Below are positions 42,437 through 50,901 of a stretch of DNA of 64,000 bases, one piece after another. How positions within the stretch are numbered: position 1 is the first letter of the stretch; each line of letters begins with the position of its first letter. The stretch comes from CAZGBT01 sp964524025 (GTDB lineage: Archaea; Aenigmatarchaeota; Aenigmatarchaeia; CG10238-14; EX4484-224): positions 1-64,000 of the forward strand of contig CAZGBT010000003.1 in the NCBI GenBank assembly GCA_964524025.1, given 5' to 3'. The notes under the pieces are model-generated. The model was not told the DNA's origin. It saw only the letters and a list, made by a program, of their open reading frames with translations, and did not search any database. The position numbers were made by a program, and so were the translations under genes.

Positions 42437-43663
42437 ATGTGCGAAGTTTTTTATGTTCCTTGGCTTCATATGCATCAGCCATTAGTTTGGGTAAACGATA
42501 AATTGGTTAGTTATTTGAAAGTTATGCTAGAGTCTGAAAATGCTCGTATAAAATGGAATGCAAAATTAATAGCAAGAGCTTACAAAAATCCAGCAAAATT
42601 TGTTTTAGAATTGAAAGAGGAAGGATTTGAACCAAGAATAATGCTCGATTTTTCTGGTGTTTTATTAGAAGCTTTGGTAGAGTTAAAAGATTATCTTTCT
42701 AGAATAGAAATTTATGGCGAAAAGATTGGAGACATAATTTCGCTTTATAAGAAGGTATTGAAAAAATATCCCGAATGTATCGAATTTGCAGGAACAGCTT
42801 ATTCGCATTGCTATTTTCCTGCTACACCAGAAAAAGATTGGTATTTACAAATAGAAGAATGGAGAAACGTTTTTGAAAAAATTTTTGGAAAAAAAGCGTT
42901 GGAAAGAGTAAAAGGATTCTGGCTTCCAGAACTTGGAGTTCCAGGTTTTAGAGATAAATTAAAGAAGCTTATAGAAGAGATAAGCAAGTTTTATGAGTGG
43001 TTAATCCTTCCAATTTTTTCTTTAAAAGGTTATGAAAGGCTTTCTTACGAACAAGTTATAAGAATAATTTCAAAGCCACATTGGTTAGAAATAGAAAATG
43101 CAAAAATTAAAGTAATATTTAGAGCTCCTTATTTTTTAATAGATCAGCAAGCAGGTTGTGAAGTAAACCTTTTAAGAAGAAAATTAGAAGAAGTCCTAAG
43201 CATTTGCAAAGAAAGACCCTTGCTTATAGTTCCTGCAAGCGATGGAGAAAATGGAAATGTCATGATGAACGAATTCTTTCCAAAAACTTTCGTTCCATTT
43301 TTTAAGAAATTTATCAACAAAAAAATTTGTTCTGCAACTGTTTCTCAATTTTTAGAAAGGTATGGCAATCCTAAAAGCAAAATTGAGTTAAAAGTGATCG
43401 GAGCTTCATGGCTGGCAACTCATAAAAGCTGGTTGGAGGGGACCAAAAAATTAGAAATTATAGAATCTATTAAACGAATCAGCAAGCTTTATCATGGCTT
43501 AAAGGATAGGTTGAGCAAAAAAGAAGAGAGAAAAGCTAGAAAACTTTTACTTATAGCAGAAACATCTTGCTATCTTTATTGGGGCTCTGAATTTTGGTAT
43601 AACCAGGCTTTTAAAACTATAAAAAAGCTTGAAAATTTTTTAAATTCTTTCCGAAAAGTTTAA
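42437..43663 (+). CDS. second GH57-type glycoside hydrolase
   Basis: The 408 residues are a more divergent family 57 protein: VPWLHMHQPLVW (HQP), FAGTAYSHCYFP, GFWLPELGVPG with the putative nucleophile Glu, and VPASDGENGNVM near the expected acid. It is likely an alpha-glucan-active enzyme, perhaps a transferase or branching enzyme, working with the glycogen synthase just downstream (12 bases). The exact reaction cannot be told from sequence. Confidence 0.85.
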   Translation: MCEVFYVPWLHMHQPLVWVNDKLVSYLKVMLESENARIKWNAKLIARAYKNPAKFVLELKEEGFEPRIMLDFSGVLLEALVELKDYLSRIEIYGEKIGDIISLYKKVLKKYPECIEFAGTAYSHCYFPATPEKDWYLQIEEWRNVFEKIFGKKALERVKGFWLPELGVPGFRDKLKKLIEEISKFYEWLILPIFSLKGYERLSYEQVIRIISKPHWLEIENAKIKVIFRAPYFLIDQQAGCEVNLLRRKLEEVLSICKERPLLIVPASDGENGNVMMNEFFPKTFVPFFKKFINKKICSATVSQFLERYGNPKSKIELKVIGASWLATHKSWLEGTKKLEIIESIKRISKLYHGLKDRLSKKEERKARKLLLIAETSCYLYWGSEFWYNQAFKTIKKLENFLNSFRKV

Positions 43664-43675
43664 ATAAGTGATGCT

Positions 43676-44842
43676 ATGAGGATAGCAATTCTGAGCTGGG
43701 AGTCCAATTATTCCATTCCAGCAGGAGGAATTTCTTACGTCGTAGACGAATTATCTAAAACTTTAGCATCGAAAGGCCATGAAGTCCATGTTTTTACTAG
43801 AATAGGACCCAATCAGCCTCTTTATCAAGAAATAAATGGAGTTCATTATCATCGTTGTCCATTTGCTTTTAACCATAACCTTGTATGGGAAATGAACAAT
43901 ATGTGTAAATCGATGGTTCATTTCTTTTTTGAAACAGAAGGTTTTATAGGACCATTTGATATAGTACACGGGCATGATTGGCATGTAGTTAATGCTTTAG
44001 ATGAGCTAAAAAAAGCTGGCAAAAAAATTGTTTTTACGTTGCACTCGACGCAATATGGAAGGGATGGAAATAAGTTTAATGGTGGAATAGCCCAAGATAT
44101 ACACAATTTAGAATGGTACGGAACTTACATAGCCAACTTAGTAACTGTTTGTACTAATACTATGAAGGATGAAATTAAGTGGTTGTTTAGACTTCCTGAG
44201 TGGAAGGTAAGAGTTGTTTATAATGCAATAGATTATCACAAGTTTGATGGTTTTATAGATCCTTGGAACGATGTAAAAAAATGGTGGGGAATTGGGGTTT
44301 ATGATCCTGTAATACTTTTTGTTGGAAGGATGACTTATCAAAAGGGAGTTGATATGCTTGTCGAGGCAATTCCTGACGTACTTAAAGATTTTCCAAATGC
44401 TAAATTCGTTTTTATAGGAGATGGTTACATGAAATCACACGTAGAGAATAGATGCAGAGAATTAGGTGTTGGTCATGCAGTAAGATTTACTGGCTACATT
44501 TCGGAAGAGGATAAAATAAAATGGTTAAAAGCTTGCGATATGGTGGTAGTGCCTAGCAGGAACGAGCCTTTTGGGGTAGTTGTTTTAGAAGCATGGGCAG
44601 CTGGAAAACCAGTAATAGCAACGCATGGCACAGGAGCTGGAGAGCTTGTATGGCACGATGTTACAGGTTTAAGAGTTTATCAAAATCCAAATTCGATAGC
44701 TTGGGGGATTAAAACCTTGTTGGCTGACCCAGATAAAGCAAGATGGCTAGGTAAGAATGGTAGATATGCGGTCGAAAAAGTATTTAATTGGGAAAATATA
44801 GCAAATAAAGTATTGGACGTATATAAGGAGGCACTAAGATGA
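43676..44842 (+). CDS. glycogen synthase-like glycosyltransferase (GT4 type)
   Basis: A GT-B glycosyltransferase of 388 residues. The N-terminal domain has LSWESNYSIPAGGISYVVDEL (sugar-acceptor glycine loop) and VHGHDWHVV. The C-terminal domain has LFVGRMTYQKGVDMLVEAI and PSRNEPFGVVVLEAWAAGKPVI with the nucleotide-sugar binding E-x7-E. Next to GH57 and debranching genes, an archaeal ADP- or UDP-glucose glycogen synthase is the best call. Its stop overlaps the small zinc protein gene by four bases. Confidence 0.92.
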   Translation: MRIAILSWESNYSIPAGGISYVVDELSKTLASKGHEVHVFTRIGPNQPLYQEINGVHYHRCPFAFNHNLVWEMNNMCKSMVHFFFETEGFIGPFDIVHGHDWHVVNALDELKKAGKKIVFTLHSTQYGRDGNKFNGGIAQDIHNLEWYGTYIANLVTVCTNTMKDEIKWLFRLPEWKVRVVYNAIDYHKFDGFIDPWNDVKKWWGIGVYDPVILFVGRMTYQKGVDMLVEAIPDVLKDFPNAKFVFIGDGYMKSHVENRCRELGVGHAVRFTGYISEEDKIKWLKACDMVVVPSRNEPFGVVVLEAWAAGKPVIATHGTGAGELVWHDVTGLRVYQNPNSIAWGIKTLLADPDKARWLGKNGRYAVEKVFNWENIANKVLDVYKEALR

Positions 44843-45057
44843 AGTGCTGGTTTTGTGATAAAGAAGCTAGAGGGGTTTGTGCAATCTGCGGAAGAGCAGT
44901 TTGTTACGAACATGCTTATAGATTGGATGAAATGACTCTAGCGAAATCAGATACTAGTACTGGCTATGCAACCTATTACAAAGCTTATAATGTGCTTAAA
45001 TGCAAAGAGTGCGCAATTAAATGGGAAGTTTGGGAAAAGGGTTGGAGGAAAGAGTAA
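44839..45057 (+). CDS. small zinc-finger protein
   Basis: The 72 residues have a treble-clef-like pattern CWFCDKEARGVCAICGRAVCYEH, then KCKECAIKW. Such small proteins bind zinc and often partner other proteins. Translational coupling to the glycogen synthase gene (ATGA, with GGAGG before it) suggests the two are made together, possibly as a regulator, but there is no direct evidence. Confidence 0.8.
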   Translation: MKCWFCDKEARGVCAICGRAVCYEHAYRLDEMTLAKSDTSTGYATYYKAYNVLKCKECAIKWEVWEKGWRKE

Positions 45058-45179
45058 TTAAGTTTTAAAACTCTTCAGAATTGTCATTTTTAATTTTCTT
45101 TAAGTGGTAACCCAAACAATTAAAAATTATTGGTTAACATAAATGATAAACTTAAAAAATCAAAATTTTAAAATTAAAT

Positions 45180-45449
45180 GTGGCAAAACCGAGAAGCGAA
45201 ATTAAAGAAAAAATAATTAAAGTATTAGCTGAGCATCCAGAAGGTTTAACTATTCAAAAAATATCAGAACTCGTTGGAACTACAAGAATAACTGCTGCAA
45301 AATATATAGCTGAGTTGGCTGGAGCTGGAATTGTTTATAGAAGAAGAGTAGGAGTTGCAACCCTTTGTTACTTAAAAGAGAAATATGTTTCTCTAGTAAG
45401 AGAAGGTGAAATATTAGAGTTGTTAAGGAAAAAGTTGAAGAAGGTTTAA
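45180..45449 (+). CDS. small winged-helix transcription regulator
   Basis: GTG start; 89 residues. The N-terminal half is a winged helix (IIKVLAEHPEGLTIQKISEL, TTRITAAKYIAEL, GIVYRRRVGVATLCYL). It is convergent with the 741-residue surface gene and overlaps its end by four bases. A role as a regulator is supported by the fold only; no target is obvious. Confidence 0.82.
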   Translation: MAKPRSEIKEKIIKVLAEHPEGLTIQKISELVGTTRITAAKYIAELAGAGIVYRRRVGVATLCYLKEKYVSLVREGEILELLRKKLKKV

Positions 45450-47662
45450 CCAAAGTATTCCTTTAAATCAAAAAAGAAAGGGGATTCATATTTTTTCCTT
45501 CTTTTTTTTATCAATAATACGGCTAAACAAATGGCAGCTAAAGCTATAATTCCTATTTTTTCTTCTCTAGAAAGTCTAAAAGTTATCTTGAGAGAGGGCC
45601 TAGCAACAAAGCCTGTAGGTTTCTTTGTAACTTCTTCTCCTTCCAATACAGAAAAGGCAAAGGTTTTTTCAAAATTTCCTATTGAGGTTTTAACTGAAAT
45701 CTTTGCCGTATAAATTTTTGGTTTGGAAGTTGAAGGTACATTAAAGTAGACAGGCAAGGATACACTTTCTCCTTTCCTTATTCTAGATACATTACCCTTA
45801 AACTCGTAAAACTGACTAGGAATTCCTGTAAGCCCTATTTTTTCTATTTGAACATCAACTTGCCCATCGTTAACTAGCTGTAAGAAATGAGCATAAGAAT
45901 CTCCAGCTTTAATTTTTATAGAGTCGGGAAAGCGTAAGGATAAACTTTTCTTCTTTATAACTTGAAACTCTATCTCTTTTTCAAGACCAATAGACTTTTC
46001 GGCGCTAACTGAAATTAAAAGTGTGTAATTACCTTCTGTTTCTGGGGCTTTTAAATAACCAGAAAAGTAACCAGATCTATCTGTATAAAAGTCTTTTGAA
46101 ATAAACCCAAGCTTAACTTTTACTTTAGCATCTTTTATTGGATTATTAAATTCATCGTGAACAAAACCCTTAATTCTAATAGCATCACCTAGGTAATAGA
46201 CACTTTTGTCTAAAGATATGTCTGCTTCTATTTTCTTCTTCTCGCCTATTGCAAAAGCGGAAAAATTAGAAACGTTAATGATAACTAGATTTCTTATCCT
46301 ATCAACTTCGCAATGTATTTCTTCCCATTCGTCTGTGCAAATTCTTCTAGCGAAATTCCACCATTCACATCTGTAAACTACTAAGTTTCTTTCATCAAGT
46401 ATTTTGCTTTCGTCGTACGGAAGGTAAAGTGTAGCAAAAGAAAATGGAAGTGTAAATTCTATAACGTATATATTTGCAATTCTTATACCTTCGATCAAAT
46501 TCTTCCTGAACAAATCAAATCTTAATGGATTATCAAAATCCTCTTCTACTTTTGTATCGTAAATCACAATTCTTGAATCTTTAAGCCTAAATTCTAAATC
46601 ATAATCTCCTGGAGGTATTGAGAATGAATAAGAACCTGTACCTGTTATCGGAATTAGAGAATTTGTATTTCTTATTAAAATAGAACCTGGAATTGGATTA
46701 CCTTCAGCATCTTTTATATTTCCCTTTACTAGTACTGTATAATAAACCTCTCCATACCAACTTTCTTTCAAATTTTCATATTCAACTTCAACCTTAATTT
46801 TGTATTTACCAGGTTGAAAGTTGGGAAGCTTGAGTTGTATAAGATAGCTACTTCCTTTCTTATTCATATCGAAAGCTAATATTTCATTTCCAATACTTAC
46901 CTTTACCATCTCAGCTTTAAGATCAATTGGCTTATCTCTGTAGGTTGCAAGTAAAGAAATTATTAATAAATCCCCTCCTCTAACGAATTGCTTGTCAAAA
47001 CTTGCATTAAGCAAAAGAAGTTTCTTTACTTCTACTTTTTTCTTATCATAAGCGTTAGTTCTGTCATAAAAACCAACAACTTTAATTTCTTTATCCCCTG
47101 TTTCTTCCATTTTTGTCTTCACAACCCAAACTTGATTTTCTAAATCAAACCCTTTAAATAAAATTGGAAGTTCTTTTCCGTTAGAAAACAGTTTAAAACT
47201 AACGTTTTTTGTTATTATCACATCGTTCTTTTTTGTCAGGACTTTAATCTCGACTGTATCTCCTTCATATATTTTTTTCGGAAGCGAAGCTATTGAAACA
47301 GAAAAATTCCAGACATAAAAGTTAAATTGTAAGGTTGAGGTTTGATTTGAAGTACAATAAATAGTTGCTGAATAATCACCCGGCTTATCTATCCAGTAGT
47401 AAGGTATTTTGAAAGAAAAATAATAATCCTCTAGTTTTTTGTAATCTTGAGACTCAAAACTAATGGAAGGACCTTTTACTTCTACTTTTACGCTTATATT
47501 TGTAAAGTTATCAAAGCATTTAAACAATAAAGTTAGATTTTCTCCTATCCATAAATTAGAGGAAGGGTACAAAGTTAAGTTGGTTATTTGCGGACTTGCG
47601 TGAGTTACTCGGACTAAAACTAAAAATAAAAGAATGAAGGAAAAAAGAAACAACCTTCTCAT
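45446..47662 (-). CDS. large secreted membrane-anchored Ig-like protein
   Basis: The ATG at 47662 overlaps the MinD stop (ATGA) and starts a signal peptide (MRRLFLFSFILLFLVLVRV); a GTG three codons upstream is less likely. The mature protein (738 residues in total) has successive beta-sandwich modules: Ig-like segments, a carboxypeptidase-regulatory-like repeat (VKGNIKDAEGNPIPGSILIRN), and KGFVHDEFNNPIKDAKVKV. A single membrane helix (IGIIALAAICLAVLLI) and a short basic tail follow. Many N-x-S/T sites. It is translated with a MinD-type ATPase, so it may be a surface element positioned by it. Confidence 0.85.
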   Translation of the reverse strand: MRRLFLFSFILLFLVLVRVTHASPQITNLTLYPSSNLWIGENLTLLFKCFDNFTNISVKVEVKGPSISFESQDYKKLEDYYFSFKIPYYWIDKPGDYSATIYCTSNQTSTLQFNFYVWNFSVSIASLPKKIYEGDTVEIKVLTKKNDVIITKNVSFKLFSNGKELPILFKGFDLENQVWVVKTKMEETGDKEIKVVGFYDRTNAYDKKKVEVKKLLLLNASFDKQFVRGGDLLIISLLATYRDKPIDLKAEMVKVSIGNEILAFDMNKKGSSYLIQLKLPNFQPGKYKIKVEVEYENLKESWYGEVYYTVLVKGNIKDAEGNPIPGSILIRNTNSLIPITGTGSYSFSIPPGDYDLEFRLKDSRIVIYDTKVEEDFDNPLRFDLFRKNLIEGIRIANIYVIEFTLPFSFATLYLPYDESKILDERNLVVYRCEWWNFARRICTDEWEEIHCEVDRIRNLVIINVSNFSAFAIGEKKKIEADISLDKSVYYLGDAIRIKGFVHDEFNNPIKDAKVKVKLGFISKDFYTDRSGYFSGYLKAPETEGNYTLLISVSAEKSIGLEKEIEFQVIKKKSLSLRFPDSIKIKAGDSYAHFLQLVNDGQVDVQIEKIGLTGIPSQFYEFKGNVSRIRKGESVSLPVYFNVPSTSKPKIYTAKISVKTSIGNFEKTFAFSVLEGEEVTKKPTGFVARPSLKITFRLSREEKIGIIALAAICLAVLLIKKRRKKYESPFFFDLKEYFG

Positions 47663-48369
47663 TTTAGCCACCTAAATAACTTGTCAAAAATACTTTCCTT
47701 GAAGTTTAATCCTAAAATCCTGTAAGCAACCTTCCTTACTTCTTTCGAAAACCTACATTTAGGAAAGAGATAAAAAGCTGGGAAACCTCTATAGAAAGAT
47801 TTTAGTACTCTATCGTCTTCGGGAATAAAACCAAGTATCGGCAAATCTAAAAACCTTTCTATAACTTCTTTTTTTATAATTTTCCTATATCTATTCACTA
47901 TTATTCCAGTCTCTATTCCCATTTTTTTAAGTTTTTCAAAAACTTTTCTCGCTGAAAAGAGAGATGGTATATCTTGAGTACTAACTATGATAGCTTTATC
48001 GCTAAGTTTAATAAAAGGAAGGGAAGCTTTTATGGAGGGTTGTGTATCTATAAGGATTATATCGAAGTAAGATGGAAAATTTAAGCCAGTTAATTCTAAG
48101 TAAGAAAGATTTGAAGAAATAGGAGAAGCTAAAATCTCTATTCCGCTTGGATGTGATATTATAACATCTTTTAAATCAGCTCTTTCTAGCAAATCCAAAA
48201 TTGTAAAGGGTGGTTTAGTTATACCAAAAGATAAAGTTAAGCTTGCCGTTCTAAAGTCTCCATCAACTACTAAAACTCTTTTTCCTAATTCCCTAAAAGC
48301 AATAGCTAAATTAGAAGTCAAAGTTGTTTTGCCAACTCCTCCCTTTTCAGAAACAAAACTTATAATCAT
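47659..48369 (-). CDS. MinD/ParA-type ATPase (first copy)
   Basis: Deviant Walker A KGGVGKTT (9-16), VDGDFRTASLTLSFGI, DIILIDTQPS, and VNRYRKI are those of the MinD/ParA branch, which organises proteins or DNA at membranes or nucleoids. The C-terminal segment FDKLFRWLK could be an amphipathic membrane anchor as in MinD. It lies between a winged-helix gene (four-base overlap) and the 741-residue surface protein, so it is one of two MinD loci in the region. Confidence 0.93.
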   Translation of the reverse strand: MIISFVSEKGGVGKTTLTSNLAIAFRELGKRVLVVDGDFRTASLTLSFGITKPPFTILDLLERADLKDVIISHPSGIEILASPISSNLSYLELTGLNFPSYFDIILIDTQPSIKASLPFIKLSDKAIIVSTQDIPSLFSARKVFEKLKKMGIETGIIVNRYRKIIKKEVIERFLDLPILGFIPEDDRVLKSFYRGFPAFYLFPKCRFSKEVRKVAYRILGLNFKESIFDKLFRWLK

Positions 48370-48557
48370 GCTTCCTTTAAAGAGTAAACATAAGCCCTGC
48401 CGACCTTATACATCTTAATCTTTTTCTGATCAACCAAAGCCTTAAGGTAACCAGCTACTAGATCTCTTCTCAATTTCAACTTTCTTGCTATTTCAGAAGT
48501 TGTCAGAAGCCTACCTTTTAACAACTGCAAAATCTTTTCTTCTAAATTCCTTTCCAC
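48366..48557 (-). CDS. small winged-helix DNA-binding protein
   Basis: The 63 residues form one winged helix (EEKILQLLKGRLLTTSEIARKLKLRRDLV, then AGYLKALVDQKKIKMYK). The start is upstream and coupled to the MinD gene by a four-base overlap, so it heads this operon. Upstream lies TTTAACATTTTTGTTTAAC, similar to the GTTTAAC arms around the promoter of the 50902 gene. A shared regulation is possible but unproven. Confidence 0.8.
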   Translation of the reverse strand: MERNLEEKILQLLKGRLLTTSEIARKLKLRRDLVAGYLKALVDQKKIKMYKVGRAYVYSLKEA

Positions 48558-48653
48558 AATTCTATTTTAGCTAAAATTAAATATTTAACATTTTTGTTTA
48601 ACATTATTACAACTATTTGGTAACTATTTTGCTGCTAAATGACAGTTATTTCG

Positions 48654-49385
48654 TTAAATAGCAAAAATATCTATAAGGAAGGATTTAAAGTAAAAAATCA
48701 GCTTACTGGTCTCTAAATTTTCAAATTTGATAGGAATTTCACAGACTTCATAAGTCTTAAGGTTCACAGCAACTAGCTTAATCTCTGCTGGAAAGAAAAG
48801 ACCTTCGAATTTTAATCTTACAATTTCTCCTTTCCATTCCTTAATACTTTTTTCCTCTAAGATCCAAGAAGATGGAAAGTTATAAGGAAGGACCAATAAA
48901 TTAGCCTCCTCTCCTTTAAATTTTAACATAATTTCGTCTGGAAAGATGGCCCACAATTTCAGATTAATGTAAAACGTTTCGTTTAATAAGCTGTTTACAA
49001 CTATAGTTAGGTTTTTAACTTCTTCTATCTCATTACCAAAATACGCTCTTATCCTTATCGAATAATTTCCTTTATCTGGCAAGTATAAATGAAAATTTAA
49101 AGTTTTAGAAGCTCCCGGAAATAAATCAACTTCTTTGCTCCAACTTTGTGAAATCCTTTCTTTTTCCTTAAAAGCTTCAGCCCTAAGCCTTACCTTGTAT
49201 CCAACACTTCCAGGGTTATAAACTACTGTTTGAAAAGTTAATAAGTTAGATTTTTTTGAGTAATTGAAATATTCGAGCATAAAATCGAGTTTCTCCCTAA
49301 CGCTGACTTTTATTTTTACAGCAAAAGTTAAAAGTGGAAAGATTATTAAGACTAATACTAGCAAAATAATTTTAAAGTTTAGCAT
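48654..49385 (-). CDS. exported beta-sandwich protein, 243 residues
   Basis: Signal-like start MLNFKIILLVLVLIIFPLLTF, then a predicted Ig-like domain (FQTVVYNPGSVGYKVRLRAEAF) and more beta segments with N-x-S/T sites. The end SKLIFYFKSFLIDIFAI is hydrophobic and could re-enter the membrane. I do not recognise the family. It overlaps the 165-residue gene by seven bases, and the two plus the 336-residue gene make an operon of exported proteins. Confidence 0.75.
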   Translation of the reverse strand: MLNFKIILLVLVLIIFPLLTFAVKIKVSVREKLDFMLEYFNYSKKSNLLTFQTVVYNPGSVGYKVRLRAEAFKEKERISQSWSKEVDLFPGASKTLNFHLYLPDKGNYSIRIRAYFGNEIEEVKNLTIVVNSLLNETFYINLKLWAIFPDEIMLKFKGEEANLLVLPYNFPSSWILEEKSIKEWKGEIVRLKFEGLFFPAEIKLVAVNLKTYEVCEIPIKFENLETSKLIFYFKSFLIDIFAI

Positions 49386-49876
49386 AATGCTAAAAAGCCA
49401 ATTCTGCTGCCCTTCGAAATTATAACTATCTCGCCACTATAATTGCCTGGAATTGCTTGAGAAGTATTCAATATAACTTCAACGCTTTTTTTACTAAATG
49501 GGCCAAGGATAAAAGATGAAGGCTTGAAATAAAGATAACGCGAGATGGTGCCAAACGCCAAAATTTCTACCTTAACCGCTTTAGTTAAATTATTAGAAAC
49601 TTCTATAAATTTTCTCGAGGAAAAAACCTTAGAAATTGGTAACTTTCCGAAATTGAAAACATATGGCTCTATAGCAATGCCTATGGTTAGATTGGTTGTA
49701 TTTACCAACTGAACATAGGCAGGATACCTACTAATATAATAAGTACAAAGGGGGAACCGCAAAACTTTGGCAGTAAAGTTAGTTATTCCAAGTGGTTTAA
49801 CTATTGGTTTTGAAAAAATTGTGGCTATTATGCTCAAAGCTAATAAGCAAAGAATAACAAATTTTTCGCCTTTCAT
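49379..49876 (-). CDS. exported protein, 165 residues
   Basis: An N-terminal hydrophobic segment (FVILCLLALSIIATIF) acts as signal or anchor. The rest is beta-rich, with TNLTIGIAIEP and NNLTKAVKVEIL, and SSFILGPFSKKSVEVIL near the end, a pattern seen in Ig-like or pilin-chaperone-like domains (hydrophobic strand, then P-G-N-Y-S-G-E-I). Family unknown. It sits between two other exported proteins, one base after the larger one. Confidence 0.72.
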   Translation of the reverse strand: MKGEKFVILCLLALSIIATIFSKPIVKPLGITNFTAKVLRFPLCTYYISRYPAYVQLVNTTNLTIGIAIEPYVFNFGKLPISKVFSSRKFIEVSNNLTKAVKVEILAFGTISRYLYFKPSSFILGPFSKKSVEVILNTSQAIPGNYSGEIVIISKGSRIGFLALC

Positions 49877-49877
49877 A

Positions 49878-50807
49878 CTATCTAATTTTGAAATAGACTA
49901 TCAATGTTAATAGGATTATTAAAAAAAGTAGAATATAAGCTAATGGAAATTTTACTTCTTTTTTCTCTTTAATTTCATAAATTTCCGGAATTTCTAAAGT
50001 CGTATTAAAAATATCTATTCCTGTGCCGTAAGAAAGGAGAGCGGTTGTTGTATAATTACCTGGTTCTACCGACTTATCTAAAGTGATGGAAATCGATTTG
50101 ATTTCTCCTGGTTTTAAAACTACCCAATTTGAAGAGAAGGTCTTGGTAGTGTTTTCGTTTGTAATTTTTAATTCTTTTATTCGAGATATTAAAGTAACTG
50201 TTCCTTCGTTCTTTGTTATTACCCTTAACTCTAATTTTTTGTCAACCCTTCTCGGAACTATATCAATAATTTTCGCCTTTCTTATCGCAACGCCTTTAAC
50301 ATAAAAAATTAGTGGAAATTGGATGAATGCTCTAACACTAATTCCTATCCCAGTTTTTGTGGGAAGCTTTGTTATGGATTCTGGTCTTATGTAAATTGCA
50401 TGATAACCAGGCTCTGCATTTTCAGGAACTTTAAGAAAAAAAGAAACCTCACTCGCACTTTTAGCGATTCCCTTAAGAAAAGCAATTTTTGGAGGTAAAG
50501 GTTTAAGTTTAACAGGGTTTTCTATAAATTCAAGCCATGTAGTCGAATCCTCTTGAGAAACGTTTTCTAAAACCTTCTTGTTTATAATTGAAAAAATGGA
50601 AAGGGGGTCTTCGTACAAAGGGTTAACTTTAATCCATAGATCTGAAAAATCGCGAGAAAATACATAAAAGCTAACTAATCTTCTTTCTCCAGGTTCTACT
50701 ACACCCAAATCTAATCTAGATGGAGAAGTCCCTAAGATTTGAGCAAAAGCTCTAGGCGGGCAGATTAATAGCAAGTAGACTAACAAAATCAAGCAAAATT
50801 TCCTCAT
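49878..50807 (-). CDS. exported membrane-anchored protein with chaperone-like beta domains
   Basis: Start chosen at the ATG at 50807 because it opens a signal peptide (MRKFCLILLVYLLLICPPRAFAQ); the frame extends further but only into the promoter. The mature part has SPSRLDLGVVEPGERRLVSFYVF, YHAIYIRPES, then a second beta module (LELRVITKNEGTVTLISRI, LKPGEIKSISITL), ending in a membrane helix (YILLFLIILLTLIVYF). The SRLDLGVVEPGE pattern resembles extracellular Ig domains and DUF916-like surface-assembly proteins. It is divergent from the abundant-looking surface protein at 50902. Confidence 0.8.
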   Translation of the reverse strand: MRKFCLILLVYLLLICPPRAFAQILGTSPSRLDLGVVEPGERRLVSFYVFSRDFSDLWIKVNPLYEDPLSIFSIINKKVLENVSQEDSTTWLEFIENPVKLKPLPPKIAFLKGIAKSASEVSFFLKVPENAEPGYHAIYIRPESITKLPTKTGIGISVRAFIQFPLIFYVKGVAIRKAKIIDIVPRRVDKKLELRVITKNEGTVTLISRIKELKITNENTTKTFSSNWVVLKPGEIKSISITLDKSVEPGNYTTTALLSYGTGIDIFNTTLEIPEIYEIKEKKEVKFPLAYILLFLIILLTLIVYFKIR

Positions 50808-50853
50808 AATCATAAATTTACTTGCTACTAAAGAAAAAGTAGTTAACCATAAT

Positions 50854-50886
50854 GTTAAACGAAAATTTTTATAAAAAACGTTTAAC
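50854..50886. promoter_or_regulatory. promoter of the 50902 gene bracketed by an inverted repeat
   Basis: GTTAAACG (50854-50861) and CGTTTAAC (50879-50886) are perfect complements 17 bases apart. The TATA-like box TTTTTATAAAA (50866-50876) sits between them, 26-36 bases before the ATG at 50902. A dimeric regulator bound to the arms would directly block or assist TBP, so this is a candidate operator. A winged-helix gene lies about 2.3 kb away in the same region. Confidence 0.5.
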
Positions 50887-50901
50887 AAATTTTAAATTAG
50901 A

